Origin: Elusimicrobiota bacterium
GTDB taxonomy: Bacteria; Elusimicrobiota; Elusimicrobia; 2-02-FULL-39-32
Assembly: GCA_023249835.1 (NCBI GenBank)
Contig: JAHFBY010000061.1
Span: 1-8,029, forward strand
Reading direction: 5' to 3'
Length of the DNA stretch: 8,029 nt
This document shows, one piece after another, positions 1 through 5,682 of this stretch (its first letter is position 1; the number at the start of each line of letters is the position of its first letter). Under the pieces are notes generated by a model, which was not told where the DNA came from, did not search any database, and saw nothing but the letters and a program-made list of their open reading frames with translations. The translations under genes were made by a program, and so were the position numbers.

Positions 1-3000
1 ATGAATTTCTACATACTCCCATAGCTTCAGCTCAATTTCTTGCGTCAATGGCCCGATATCCTCTGTAAATTGATTTTGATGGACGGCCAGTTGGTTTAAC
101 ATCGCCGAATAATGGATGTGGTTATAAGTCTGCTTATTTTTATGAAAGTGTTCCTGAACCTTTTTCAAAGCTATTTTCGTTTCTAAATCGTTTAAATCCG
201 GAAATAGCGCCAGTATCCGCCCGGTTTGGCGCGCCCCCTCGCTGTCCTGCGATTCTTGATCCGATAAGGGGGATGGGGTGTTTAGATAATTATGTATAAC
301 CACGGGAGTTTCCGCCGGCATAACAACTTGGGGTGCAATTACTGCTGCGCGGGGTTCGCCGAGAATTGGGTCTAATAGCCTAGTTAGTAATGTGTTTTTG
401 TTTTCTGTTTGATCCCATTCATGTTGAGTGATTCGAACAACTTTCCAGCCTAAGTTTTCCAATAAAAAAGATTTAAATCGGTCTTTTCCCAGTTTAGATT
501 CATGAGCCTTGCCATCGATTTCTATGGCGAGCTGATAATCAGGCGCGGTTAAATCAATTTCTCCCAGGCCAGCAATATTTTGCTCCTCTGCAAAGTGAAC
601 GGCAGGATATAGTTCTCTGATCGCATTTGTGACTGCAGCTTGAAACCTTGAACTTCTAGGCTTATCATTGGGGTCAAGAGATAGTTCCTTGTCGATGATA
701 CTCTGCGCTGCTAGGTCTTCGTTTTGCGCGCGCAAATAATGAATGATTTGATTGACGATAGATTCTGTCAGCGGCATGTCTTCTAATGGACTCTTGTCTG
801 CAGCGGCACTAATTTTTTTTATAAGCAGTTGAAATAGGGCAGACCCTCTAATTTTACCATCAAATCCACTCAATCTGTGATTATAGTGATCCAGGCAAAG
901 AGCGTGGAGCAAGAGGACGCAAATCTTATAGTTGGAAGTTGAATTGAGCAGCTTATTTCTTAATGCACTTTTAATGTGCGAAAGAACCTTGGCGCGTCCT
1001 TGCGTAGCCATGCTATAGTAAATGTTGTAGAGGTGTCTCAATTCCATCTGATCTAACCGCGGTGCGATGAATTTTGTTTCTAACGTTTCTAGCGCTTCCT
1101 CAGTGAATTCAGTTTGAGGCATATAGGCAAAGGCCAGATAGATTATTGCTAAAGATTGGGACGGTAGCGCATTGGGGGCTGACTGATTTAATTTTGATAC
1201 CAGAGCTGCATTTAATAATGGGTAAATACCGTAATTATTTCCCGGCAGTTTCACAATATTAGTGTAAAAGGTTGCAAGGGATTGAAAGTCCATTGCCTGC
1301 ACAAATTCGGGGTTACTCAGTTGTTGCGCAAGCGTTGCGTGCAGGTGATTGGCTAAATTCAGAATAGCTAACTCGCGAGTTTCTATCGGCGTTAATTTTT
1401 TTAGCAATTTAGGCAAGGCGGTATAGATTAAACTTAGGTTTCTGTGGGTCATGCTAGTCGAAAAATATTCGGTTTGAAGCTGTTCTGCCAAAATTTGTAG
1501 CAATCGTAGAGCTAAGCCGCGATGCGCTCCTGGTAGTTTGGTTAAACTGTCTAAAATCATGCAAAAGGCTTGTTGTTCATGATTAATTTCAGAATGGTCT
1601 ATTTCTTTTAATGTTAGTTCGTTCATGTTGTTGATGATCTCTGGGTCATCAACTTTAAGGTTGGCTAAAGCGTTATACAGGATAGCTAAAGTTTGCAAAT
1701 TAAGTTCGCTATTTTCTTTATAATCTTGAGTCAGTTGCCCGTTTAATTCGTATTGCAATACTAAATTGAGTTTGCTAATTAAATCATGAGGAATAGACTC
1801 AAGGTTCATTAGCGCGTTATAGATGGTCGACAATTGGCGGAGCCACAAATATTGGGGAGGGTAGTGGGAGGAGTCTAGCCTGTTGGTCAATGTTGTGTTT
1901 AATAGCTTTATAACTGATGTGAAATCATCTGCAAAAAAATGATTTTTATTTTTTGCCAATAAACTGTAAAGCGCAGAAAAATGGATGCCGTTAAAGTTTT
2001 CGGATTTAAGGGTGATGAAAGCCCTGATTTCATCGGCAGCTAAGTTTTTCTGAAATATTGATTTAATCTCCGCAGTTAAAATTCGATCGTCACTGTCCTT
2101 TTTGCTCCGCATCATCCCTAATGCCACCAACATTTTTTGAGCGCGATTTTTTTTCTTGGCCATTTGGTTCCATTTTTTATGTTCCCGGTTCAAAATAAAA
2201 AATCCGGGGATCAAAGCCAAAAGCGCCGCAGCCCAGCCTTGTATTCCTAATAATTCGTGGGCGCCCATGGTTAATCCAAAGTAAGTGAAACCCATCACCA
2301 GTCCCAGCACGAGAAGCTGAGACCCATAGGTCAACGTTTTTTTCCATCCGAACTTTTGATAGTTTATTCCATCAAAGGTGAATTGGTTACCGTGGGCAAG
2401 CGCGAATAACGCCGCGGTTATGAAGGAAGAAATAAGCAAAGCGTCAAAAAACCCAAAGCTTAAGCGCAAGAGCAAAAAGCTAATTATAGCCGTTGCCAGG
2501 ACGCGGGCATTTTCTAGCTGCAACCGATCTTCCGGGCTTAAACCCTTAAACTGGAGCAACCCTTTTATGCTTCCCAAGGCGTTGCCTTCCGCTGTGAGGG
2601 TAACTTCTTGCTTGGGGGACATAAACTGAGACATTTCCTCATGCAACCTTAGCAGCGCTTGCGGCAGATTTTTTTGTTTGACAAAAACCAGGGTTGGCGA
2701 ATTGGGGGTCTCTTCAAGTTGAGCAAAATCAAGCAGTTCATTTACAGGTATTTGCAGCAGGTTGGCCGCTTCCAGCTTTTGGGGGCGCGAGCTCAGGGTA
2801 TTGGGCGCAAGAAGGTAGAGCCGAAGCGGGTGGTTATTGAACCGCGCATCAATTTGAAAGTGTTCCCCCTTGGGCTCGATGTGGATTGCTTCTTCATCCA
2901 TGCGCACACCCATTTTTTGCATAAACTGAGCGACTTGTTTGGTCAGTTGCGGGTGACGCGCTAAAGTTAGGCTAACGGATATGGTCGCAAGCGCCGGGAC

Positions 3001-4743
3001 CACGGCTTCCTGTATGGGTCCGGGTTCCATGGGGTCTAATCCCGATTGTGGAGCGAGCGTCACTTTTTCCGGTAAAAAGGCTTTTTCTAAAGGCAGGAGC
3101 TCGCGGTGGAACGCGGCTAAAGGATCGGGTTGGGGTCCGCTCGCCGCGCTTTCGAGGTTAGGTCGAATGGTTATGAAAGCGATGTTTTGTTTCTTTAAGG
3201 AAGATTCTATTTCCTGGCTGTGGTAGCCGCCGGCAATGAGCAGGGCAGTTTGTGGGGCCGTTCCCATCCTGCGCGTTAGTTTTTCAATAAAGATCTTGCT
3301 GCGAATATTAGATTGTTCGCTGAATCGGTTCACTCGAATTAATACCGGCTCTAGCCCGGGCTCTAGATGCAGGAGCGCCGGCAGCCGCTGTTTAAAACTT
3401 GAGAACTCCTCCGGCGTGAGCTTAAAGGCGGCGGCTTTGCCCATTATGTTTAAATTCCTGTCCAGTTCGTAGATCGCCCGCAGATCTTTATTTTTATCCG
3501 TTAAAGCGAACCAAACTTGGTCGGTGAATTTTTCCAGTTCCCGAAATAACGGTTCGCTTTGAATGCCTTGGGTTAAGGCGAGGTAAGAGATGTAGCGCTC
3601 CATTTCCGGAGTCATGAACACGCGCGCTTGTACCGCTCTTTTTTTTAAGGCGGCGTAGAAGTCCGAATAACGGATATAACCCAAACGATAGGCCAAGCTT
3701 TCCTCTACCAGGGCTTGGAGCTCTTGCGCTGGCAAGTTGGCGGAAAGATTTTTTAATAGGTTGGTTTGATCTTTTTTAATCTGTTTAAAGTCCAGGGACT
3801 TTTCAATTGTATAGGCTTGGCGATATTTTGCTAGGTTCGGATACTCTGAGGGATGGGGCTCTTGGAACAGCGTTAGCTTTAAGATCCATTCGCCCATGCC
3901 TAAGGATCCCTTTTCCCGCTCTTTTTGAGCTTGGTCCAGCGCGCGCAGTTCCGGGGTGAAATATTTATTTTTTTGACCTTGGAGCAGCGTTTCTTTTTCT
4001 TTTAACAGCGCGCTCGATCTTTCCTGTAGATCCAAAGTTTCGGTAAAAGCGCAAACTTGTTTGAAATATTCAGCTTTTTCTTCTAGGCCAAAAAATACTA
4101 AGCCTTTGGCATTGGGTCCTAAACCCGCGCGTTCCACTCCGGACAACAAGCCTTCTTTAAGCAGGAACCCTGCTGTTTTTTGAAGGCTCTGGGGGTCCGG
4201 ATAGTCGTTCCAGGCGGCAAGGTGAGTCATCGGGCCCGAAGCTCCTTCCACTCCAACGATGCGCACTCCCGCAAGTTGTAGCTGCGCGATTAGTCCTGCG
4301 ATATTTTTTTGCGCGTTGTCGATTCCATGCGCGTCTTGAACGTGGATAACGAGCGGAGTTTTTAATTCGGAAAAATTAGTGAAATCAGGCTGCGGGAGCC
4401 AGGTTCTTTCCACGGTTCCGTAAGGAGTGATTTTTTGACCTAACCAGGCGGGTACAGAGTTGGATTTTGCATAGCGGTTTAGGACTGCTTGGAGGAAGGC
4501 GTGGCTCTGCGCGGAAGGGGCGCGCTCAGAATTTAAGTTTTCTAACGGTAAATTTCCAATCCCGGGGGCCGTTGCTTGAGCTAAGAGCAGTGGTTCCCTG
4601 TCTTTTTTGAGCTTGTTATAAGAGCTTTTACGCTCTTCCCATATGGACGCTTCGGCATAAGGCGACGCAATGGTGACATAAACAAAAGTCGCCAAAACAA
4701 ACCAAGCCGTCCCACGAAAAAACAACTTCCGGACTTGTTTCAT
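1..4743 (-). CDS. Giant membrane protein: TIKI/ChaN-like N-terminal domain, membrane segments, OPR/FASTK-like helical repeats and RAP domain (3' end outside window)
   Basis: The frame is open without a stop from the ATG at 4743 to base 1, giving at least 1581 residues. Residues 1-36 look like a signal peptide: basic MKQVRK, hydrophobic core, then SPYAEA. Residues about 129-531 carry motifs resembling the TIKI/TraB/ChaN/EreA fold: HVQDAH at 134-139, VGVEG at 163-167, and IAGGYH at 503-508 followed by a helix and strand. Hydrophobic segments lie near 746-761, 764-781, 807-822 and 829-851, followed by a very basic stretch at 853-881. Residues about 921-1285 form degenerate helical repeats, and residues about 1382-1447 match a RAP domain. 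At least 134 more residues follow. RAP proteins with such repeats bind or process RNA in organelles; the bacterial role here is unknown. An in-frame ATG at 4764 adds seven residues. Neither start has a clear Shine-Dalgarno sequence. The reading frame is certain; the domain calls come from motifs read by eye. Confidence 0.93.
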   Translation of the reverse strand, partial: MKQVRKLFFRGTAWFVLATFVYVTIASPYAEASIWEERKSSYNKLKKDREPLLLAQATAPGIGNLPLENLNSERAPSAQSHAFLQAVLNRYAKSNSVPAWLGQKITPYGTVERTWLPQPDFTNFSELKTPLVIHVQDAHGIDNAQKNIAGLIAQLQLAGVRIVGVEGASGPMTHLAAWNDYPDPQSLQKTAGFLLKEGLLSGVERAGLGPNAKGLVFFGLEEKAEYFKQVCAFTETLDLQERSSALLKEKETLLQGQKNKYFTPELRALDQAQKEREKGSLGMGEWILKLTLFQEPHPSEYPNLAKYRQAYTIEKSLDFKQIKKDQTNLLKNLSANLPAQELQALVEESLAYRLGYIRYSDFYAALKKRAVQARVFMTPEMERYISYLALTQGIQSEPLFRELEKFTDQVWFALTDKNKDLRAIYELDRNLNIMGKAAAFKLTPEEFSSFKQRLPALLHLEPGLEPVLIRVNRFSEQSNIRSKIFIEKLTRRMGTAPQTALLIAGGYHSQEIESSLKKQNIAFITIRPNLESAASGPQPDPLAAFHRELLPLEKAFLPEKVTLAPQSGLDPMEPGPIQEAVVPALATISVSLTLARHPQLTKQVAQFMQKMGVRMDEEAIHIEPKGEHFQIDARFNNHPLRLYLLAPNTLSSRPQKLEAANLLQIPVNELLDFAQLEETPNSPTLVFVKQKNLPQALLRLHEEMSQFMSPKQEVTLTAEGNALGSIKGLLQFKGLSPEDRLQLENARVLATAIISFLLLRLSFGFFDALLISSFITAALFALAHGNQFTFDGINYQKFGWKKTLTYGSQLLVLGLVMGFTYFGLTMGAHELLGIQGWAAALLALIPGFFILNREHKKWNQMAKKKNRAQKMLVALGMMRSKKDSDDRILTAEIKSIFQKNLAADEIRAFITLKSENFNGIHFSALYSLLAKNKNHFFADDFTSVIKLLNTTLTNRLDSSHYPPQYLWLRQLSTIYNALMNLESIPHDLISKLNLVLQYELNGQLTQDYKENSELNLQTLAILYNALANLKVDDPEIINNMNELTLKEIDHSEINHEQQAFCMILDSLTKLPGAHRGLALRLLQILAEQLQTEYFSTSMTHRNLSLIYTALPKLLKKLTPIETRELAILNLANHLHATLAQQLSNPEFVQAMDFQSLATFYTNIVKLPGNNYGIYPLLNAALVSKLNQSAPNALPSQSLAIIYLAFAYMPQTEFTEEALETLETKFIAPRLDQMELRHLYNIYYSMATQGRAKVLSHIKSALRNKLLNSTSNYKICVLLLHALCLDHYNHRLSGFDGKIRGSALFQLLIKKISAAADKSPLEDMPLTESIVNQIIHYLRAQNEDLAAQSIIDKELSLDPNDKPRSSRFQAAVTNAIRELYPAVHFAEEQNIAGLGEIDLTAPDYQLAIEIDGKAHESKLGKDRFKSFLLENLGWKVVRITQHEWDQTENKNTLLTRLLDPILGEPRAAVIAPQVVMPAETPVVIHNYLNTPSPLSDQESQDSEGARQTGRILALFPDLNDLETKIALKKVQEHFHKNKQTYNHIHYSAMLNQLAVHQNQFTEDIGPLTQEIELKLWEYVEIH
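403..600 (-). other. RAP domain of the giant protein
   Basis: This covers residues about 1382-1447. The order is GEIDLTAPDYQ (1394-1404), AIEIDGKAH (1406-1414), a basic helix (KDRFKSFLLENL), GWKVVRITQHEW (1432-1443). RAP domains have the same layout: a D-I/L strand, then a xEVDGPxHF strand and loop, a K/R-rich helix, then LGW-x-VV-x-I and a closing EW. The fold is a compact PD-(D/E)XK-like restriction-endonuclease fold. E1408, D1410 and H1414 are candidate active or RNA-contacting residues. The preceding OPR/FASTK-like repeats support RAP over generic DUF559/Vsr-type nuclease domains, which share this fold. Confidence 0.72.
889..1983 (-). other. OPR/FASTK-like degenerate helical repeats (about nine) of the giant protein
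   Basis: This covers residues about 921-1285. Repeat starts read by eye are near 921, 965, 1014, 1057, 1101, 1153, 1194, 1233 and 1272, so spacings are 39-52 residues. The signature is a helix of the form QxLAxlYnALxxL, for example LQTLAILYNALANL, RQLSTIYNALMNL, FQSLATFYTNIVKL, SQSLAIIYLAFAYM and MELRHLYNIYYSM. A variable loop and a second helix of the type lixxLnxxLxxxL follow. This matches the pattern of octotricopeptide, heptatricopeptide and FASTK repeats, which precede RAP domains in RNA-binding proteins of chloroplasts, apicomplexan organelles and animal mitochondria. Alpha/alpha solenoids of the TPR or HEAT class are the main alternative. Confidence 0.6.
2188..2511 (-). other. Cluster of three to four membrane-spanning segments in the giant protein
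   Basis: This covers residues about 745-852. Hydrophobic runs include VLATAIISFLLLRL (748-761), a second run at 764-781 (FFDALLISSFITAALFA), a third near 807-822 (LLVLGLVMGFTYFG), and a fourth across 829-851 that is interrupted by Gly and Trp. Directly after it come NREHKKWNQMAKKKNRAQK and other basic residues, which by the positive-inside rule favours a cytoplasmic location for the repeat/RAP half. An odd number of crossings after the exported N-terminal domain would be needed for that, so one of the four runs may not span. Confidence 0.6.
3151..4359 (-). other. N-terminal TIKI/TraB/ChaN/EreA-like domain of the giant protein
   Basis: This covers residues about 129-531. A strand ending in LVIHVQDAH (131-139) is followed by a helix with Q145 and then VGVEG (163-167). 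About 330 residues later comes ALLIAGGYH (500-508), SQEIESSLKKQN and a strand, IAFITIRP. In TraB, ChaN and Tiki proteins the first motif is a G/x-E-x-H-type metal site, the second contributes a glutamate, and the last is a VGxxH motif followed by a helix and a strand ending near the domain terminus. The order and spacing agree; the first motif is divergent (QDAH). The intervening region is helical and charged, as in EreA-like members with long insertions. It follows a signal peptide, so it is probably periplasmic. Activity as a metal-dependent protease or esterase is an inference. Confidence 0.45.
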
Positions 4744-4764
4744 AATTCTTGTTAACTTAATCAT

Positions 4765-4782
4765 AAGTTAAACAAGTTAAAC
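4765..4782. repeat. Tandem 9-bp repeat, two perfect copies
   Basis: The unit AAGTTAAAC occurs at 4765-4773 and again at 4774-4782, immediately upstream of the in-frame ATG at 4764 of the giant gene. On the coding strand this reads GTTTAACTT twice, running into the start codon. A related GTTAAC palindrome sits at 4751-4756. It could be a short slippage repeat in the 5' leader or part of the promoter; no Shine-Dalgarno sequence is present in it. Confidence 0.7.
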
Positions 4783-4786
4783 AAAA

Positions 4787-4821
4787 CTTAAAGTAAATGT
4801 AACTTTAATGTAACTTTTGCC
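4787..4821 (-). promoter_or_regulatory. 11-bp-period direct-repeat element upstream of the giant gene (copy A)
   Basis: Read on the minus strand, it starts GGCAAAA, continues as GTTACATTAAAGTTACA (two GTTAC units exactly 11 bp apart, at 4810-4814 and 4799-4803 on the plus strand) and ends in TTTAAG (4787-4792). The TTTAAG ends 43 bases before the ATG at 4743. Nearly the same sequence occurs upstream of the ankyrin gene. Direct repeats at an 11-bp period suit an OmpR/PhoB-family response regulator binding one DNA face, as in Pho boxes; the regulator is not identified. Confidence 0.5.
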
Positions 4822-4921
4822 AGGTCAGTAGCTGTTAGGGGAGGAGGAAAGCGGAAGAAATAGATACGCGCGTGTAGGTTAGGAAACGTTTTATTTGAGG
4901 CGAATCACTCTTGTCATTTTT

Positions 4922-5179
4922 TCAAGCGTAAACTTCGCGTCTATGCCCTATTTTTATTAAAAGAACCAATAAAACTTTATCCTTTATCTGATAGATAATT
5001 CTATAGTCGCCAGATCGGACTCGATAGAAATTTGATTCTCCTTTGAGTTTTTCCACTCCATGAGGTCTAGGATGGTTAGCCAACGCATCAATTTTAGGTT
5101 GCAATTGTCTTTGAATGGACATGGCCATTTTTTTAAAATCCCTTTCCGCTCTGGGTGTAAATTGTATTGTATAAATCAC
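4922..5179 (-). CDS. RelE/ParE-family type II toxin (probable ribosome-dependent mRNA interferase)
   Basis: This is an 85-residue protein, the normal size for RelE toxins. It begins MIYTIQFTPRAERDFKKM, the typical first strand and basic helix. The body has VEKLKG (42-47), FYRVRSGDYRIIYQI (51-65) and the closing strand IKIGHRREVY (75-84). Candidate catalytic or RNA-contacting residues by family analogy are K44, K46, R53, R60, R80/R81 and Y84. RelE toxins cut mRNA in the ribosomal A site; ParE relatives target gyrase, and this sequence looks more like RelE. The start is a GTG at 5179-5177, 11 bases after the antitoxin stop, with no Shine-Dalgarno sequence, so translation is probably coupled to the antitoxin. 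The stop is TGA at 4924-4922. The gene appears intact. No hairpin terminator is visible after it. Confidence 0.9.
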   Translation of the reverse strand: MIYTIQFTPRAERDFKKMAMSIQRQLQPKIDALANHPRPHGVEKLKGESNFYRVRSGDYRIIYQIKDKVLLVLLIKIGHRREVYA

Positions 5180-5190
5180 GCGCGGGTTGG

Positions 5191-5445
5191 TTATAAACCA
5201 ATTTCTGTCTTAAGGGTAGACCAGAATTTAGTTCCTTTGGTTCGAGCTTCTTTAAGAGCGTTTCTTGCATCAATCAAATCTATACCATCCTCAATCTTTT
5301 GGAGCAGTTCAAGGTCTTCAACTGGAATTACTGCCGCTAAGTTTTTCCCCCGCCTGTTAATTATAAAGCGCTCCTTTCCAAAGGCCACTCGATTAACCAC
5401 ATTGGAAAAGTCATTTCTAATTTTTGCTGCGGAAACATTAGTCAT
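5191..5445 (-). CDS. Phd/YefM-family type II antitoxin
   Basis: This is an 84-residue protein. The N-terminal half is a canonical Phd/YefM DNA-binding fold: TNVSAAKIRNDFSNVVNRV (2-20), a turn, then strands ERFIINRRGKNLAAVIP (25-41), and a helix VEDLELLQKIED. The C-terminal part (about 53-84) is the charged, flexible segment that usually wraps the toxin. The ATG at 5445 is preceded by GAGG with 5 bases between, a clear ribosome site and the best in the window. It is the first gene of a two-gene operon with the RelE-like toxin. The upstream region carries TGTACA palindromes of the kind bound by YefM, so autorepression is likely. Pairing a YefM-type antitoxin with a RelE-type rather than YoeB-type toxin is a known mixed arrangement. 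Confidence 0.9.
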   Translation of the reverse strand: MTNVSAAKIRNDFSNVVNRVAFGKERFIINRRGKNLAAVIPVEDLELLQKIEDGIDLIDARNALKEARTKGTKFWSTLKTEIGL

Positions 5446-5462
5446 ATAGGCCTCATTTGCAC

Positions 5463-5476
5463 ATAATGTACATTAT
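5463..5476. promoter_or_regulatory. YefM-type operator, long palindrome
   Basis: ATAATGTACATTAT is a perfect 14-bp palindrome with a TGTACA core. It lies 18 bases upstream of the antitoxin ATG and downstream of the -10 box. E. coli yefM-yoeB is controlled through a long and a short palindrome with this same core, so this is probably the long operator bound by the antitoxin or the antitoxin-toxin complex. Confidence 0.75.
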
Positions 5477-5482
5477 ATACAA

Positions 5483-5492
5483 ATTGTACAAT
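5483..5492. promoter_or_regulatory. YefM-type operator, short palindrome overlapping the -10 box
   Basis: ATTGTACAAT is a perfect 10-bp palindrome with the same TGTACA core. Its centre is 18 bp from that of the long palindrome, and it covers the TACAAT -10 hexamer, so occupancy would block RNA polymerase. Confidence 0.72.
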
Positions 5493-5511
5493 ATGATGTT
5501 ATTTTTGTCAA
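5483..5511 (-). promoter_or_regulatory. Sigma70-type promoter of the toxin-antitoxin operon
   Basis: On the minus strand a perfect TTGACA (5511-5506) is followed by exactly 17 bases and then TACAAT (5488-5483). This is the strongest promoter match in the window. Transcription would start near 5476, inside the long operator, and give a leader of about 30 bases that includes the GAGG site before the antitoxin ATG. Confidence 0.8.
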
Positions 5512-5595
5512 GTCTTAAACTTTCCGTAACATAACTTTTGCACAAAAATTGTTCCCGGCAAAAAGTTACATTAAAGTTACAAAAAGTTTAAGACT
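5511..5595. repeat. Large imperfect inverted repeat between the TA promoter and the ankyrin gene
   Basis: The outer arms, 5511-5523 (AGTCTTAAACTTT) and 5583-5595, are perfect 13-bp reverse complements. Inside them, 5526-5541 and 5558-5580 also pair in part (GTAAC with GTTAC, ACTTTTGC with GCAAAAAGT); the right arm has about seven extra bases. The centre is CACAAAAATTGTTCCCG. The left arm (copy B) is thus a degenerate inverted copy of the element upstream of the ankyrin gene. The structure could extrude as a cruciform or simply be two divergent binding sites. Confidence 0.7.
5558..5592 (+). promoter_or_regulatory. 11-bp-period direct-repeat element upstream of the ankyrin gene (copy C)
   Basis: It contains GTTACATTAAAGTTACA, with GTTAC at 5565-5569 and 5576-5580 (11 bp apart), preceded by GGCAAAAA and followed by GTTTAAG (5586-5592). 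The match with copy A upstream of the giant gene is 17 of 17 bases over the double repeat, and the TTTAAG lies at the same distance from it. TTTAAG ends 45 bases before the ATG at 5638. A weak downstream promoter is possible, TTGAAT (5599-5604), 17 bases, TAATAG (5622-5627), which would place the transcript start just before 5638 and favour the ATG at 5683. Confidence 0.5.
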
Positions 5596-5682
5596 TTATT
5601 GAATTTAAATTGCTAAACTCTTAATAGAAATAGACTAATGATGACACTAATAAAGCTGCCCCCATTTATTAGCGGCACCGTT

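Noticed and set aside
403..600. Vsr/DUF559-type endonuclease instead of RAP
   Set aside because: The fold is shared and the motif is similar, but the preceding OPR/FASTK-like repeats and the closing GWKVVRI...EW favour RAP. Kept as the main alternative.
2378..3472. Four open frames of about 80-100 codons on the plus strand
   Set aside because: They lie entirely antisense to the continuous minus-strand giant frame, have no family resemblance, and are explained by its locally higher GC.
4821..4921. Small gene or terminator between the toxin and the giant gene
   Set aside because: About 100 bases with a purine-rich run and an ACGCGCGT palindrome but no convincing reading frame, hairpin or U-tract.
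4922..5179. YoeB toxin
   Set aside because: The YefM-like antitoxin suggests YoeB, but the toxin ends IGHRREVY and has the YRVRSGDYRIIY core of RelE rather than the YoeB C-terminal RYHY-type ending.
5060..5449. Plus-strand open frame of 129 codons
   Set aside because: It is antisense across the toxin and antitoxin genes, both of which have clear family signatures on the minus strand.
5511..5595. Rho-independent terminator
   Set aside because: The stem is AT-rich with a long internal mismatch, there is no U-tract placed after it for either strand, and it lies between divergent promoters where no terminator is needed.
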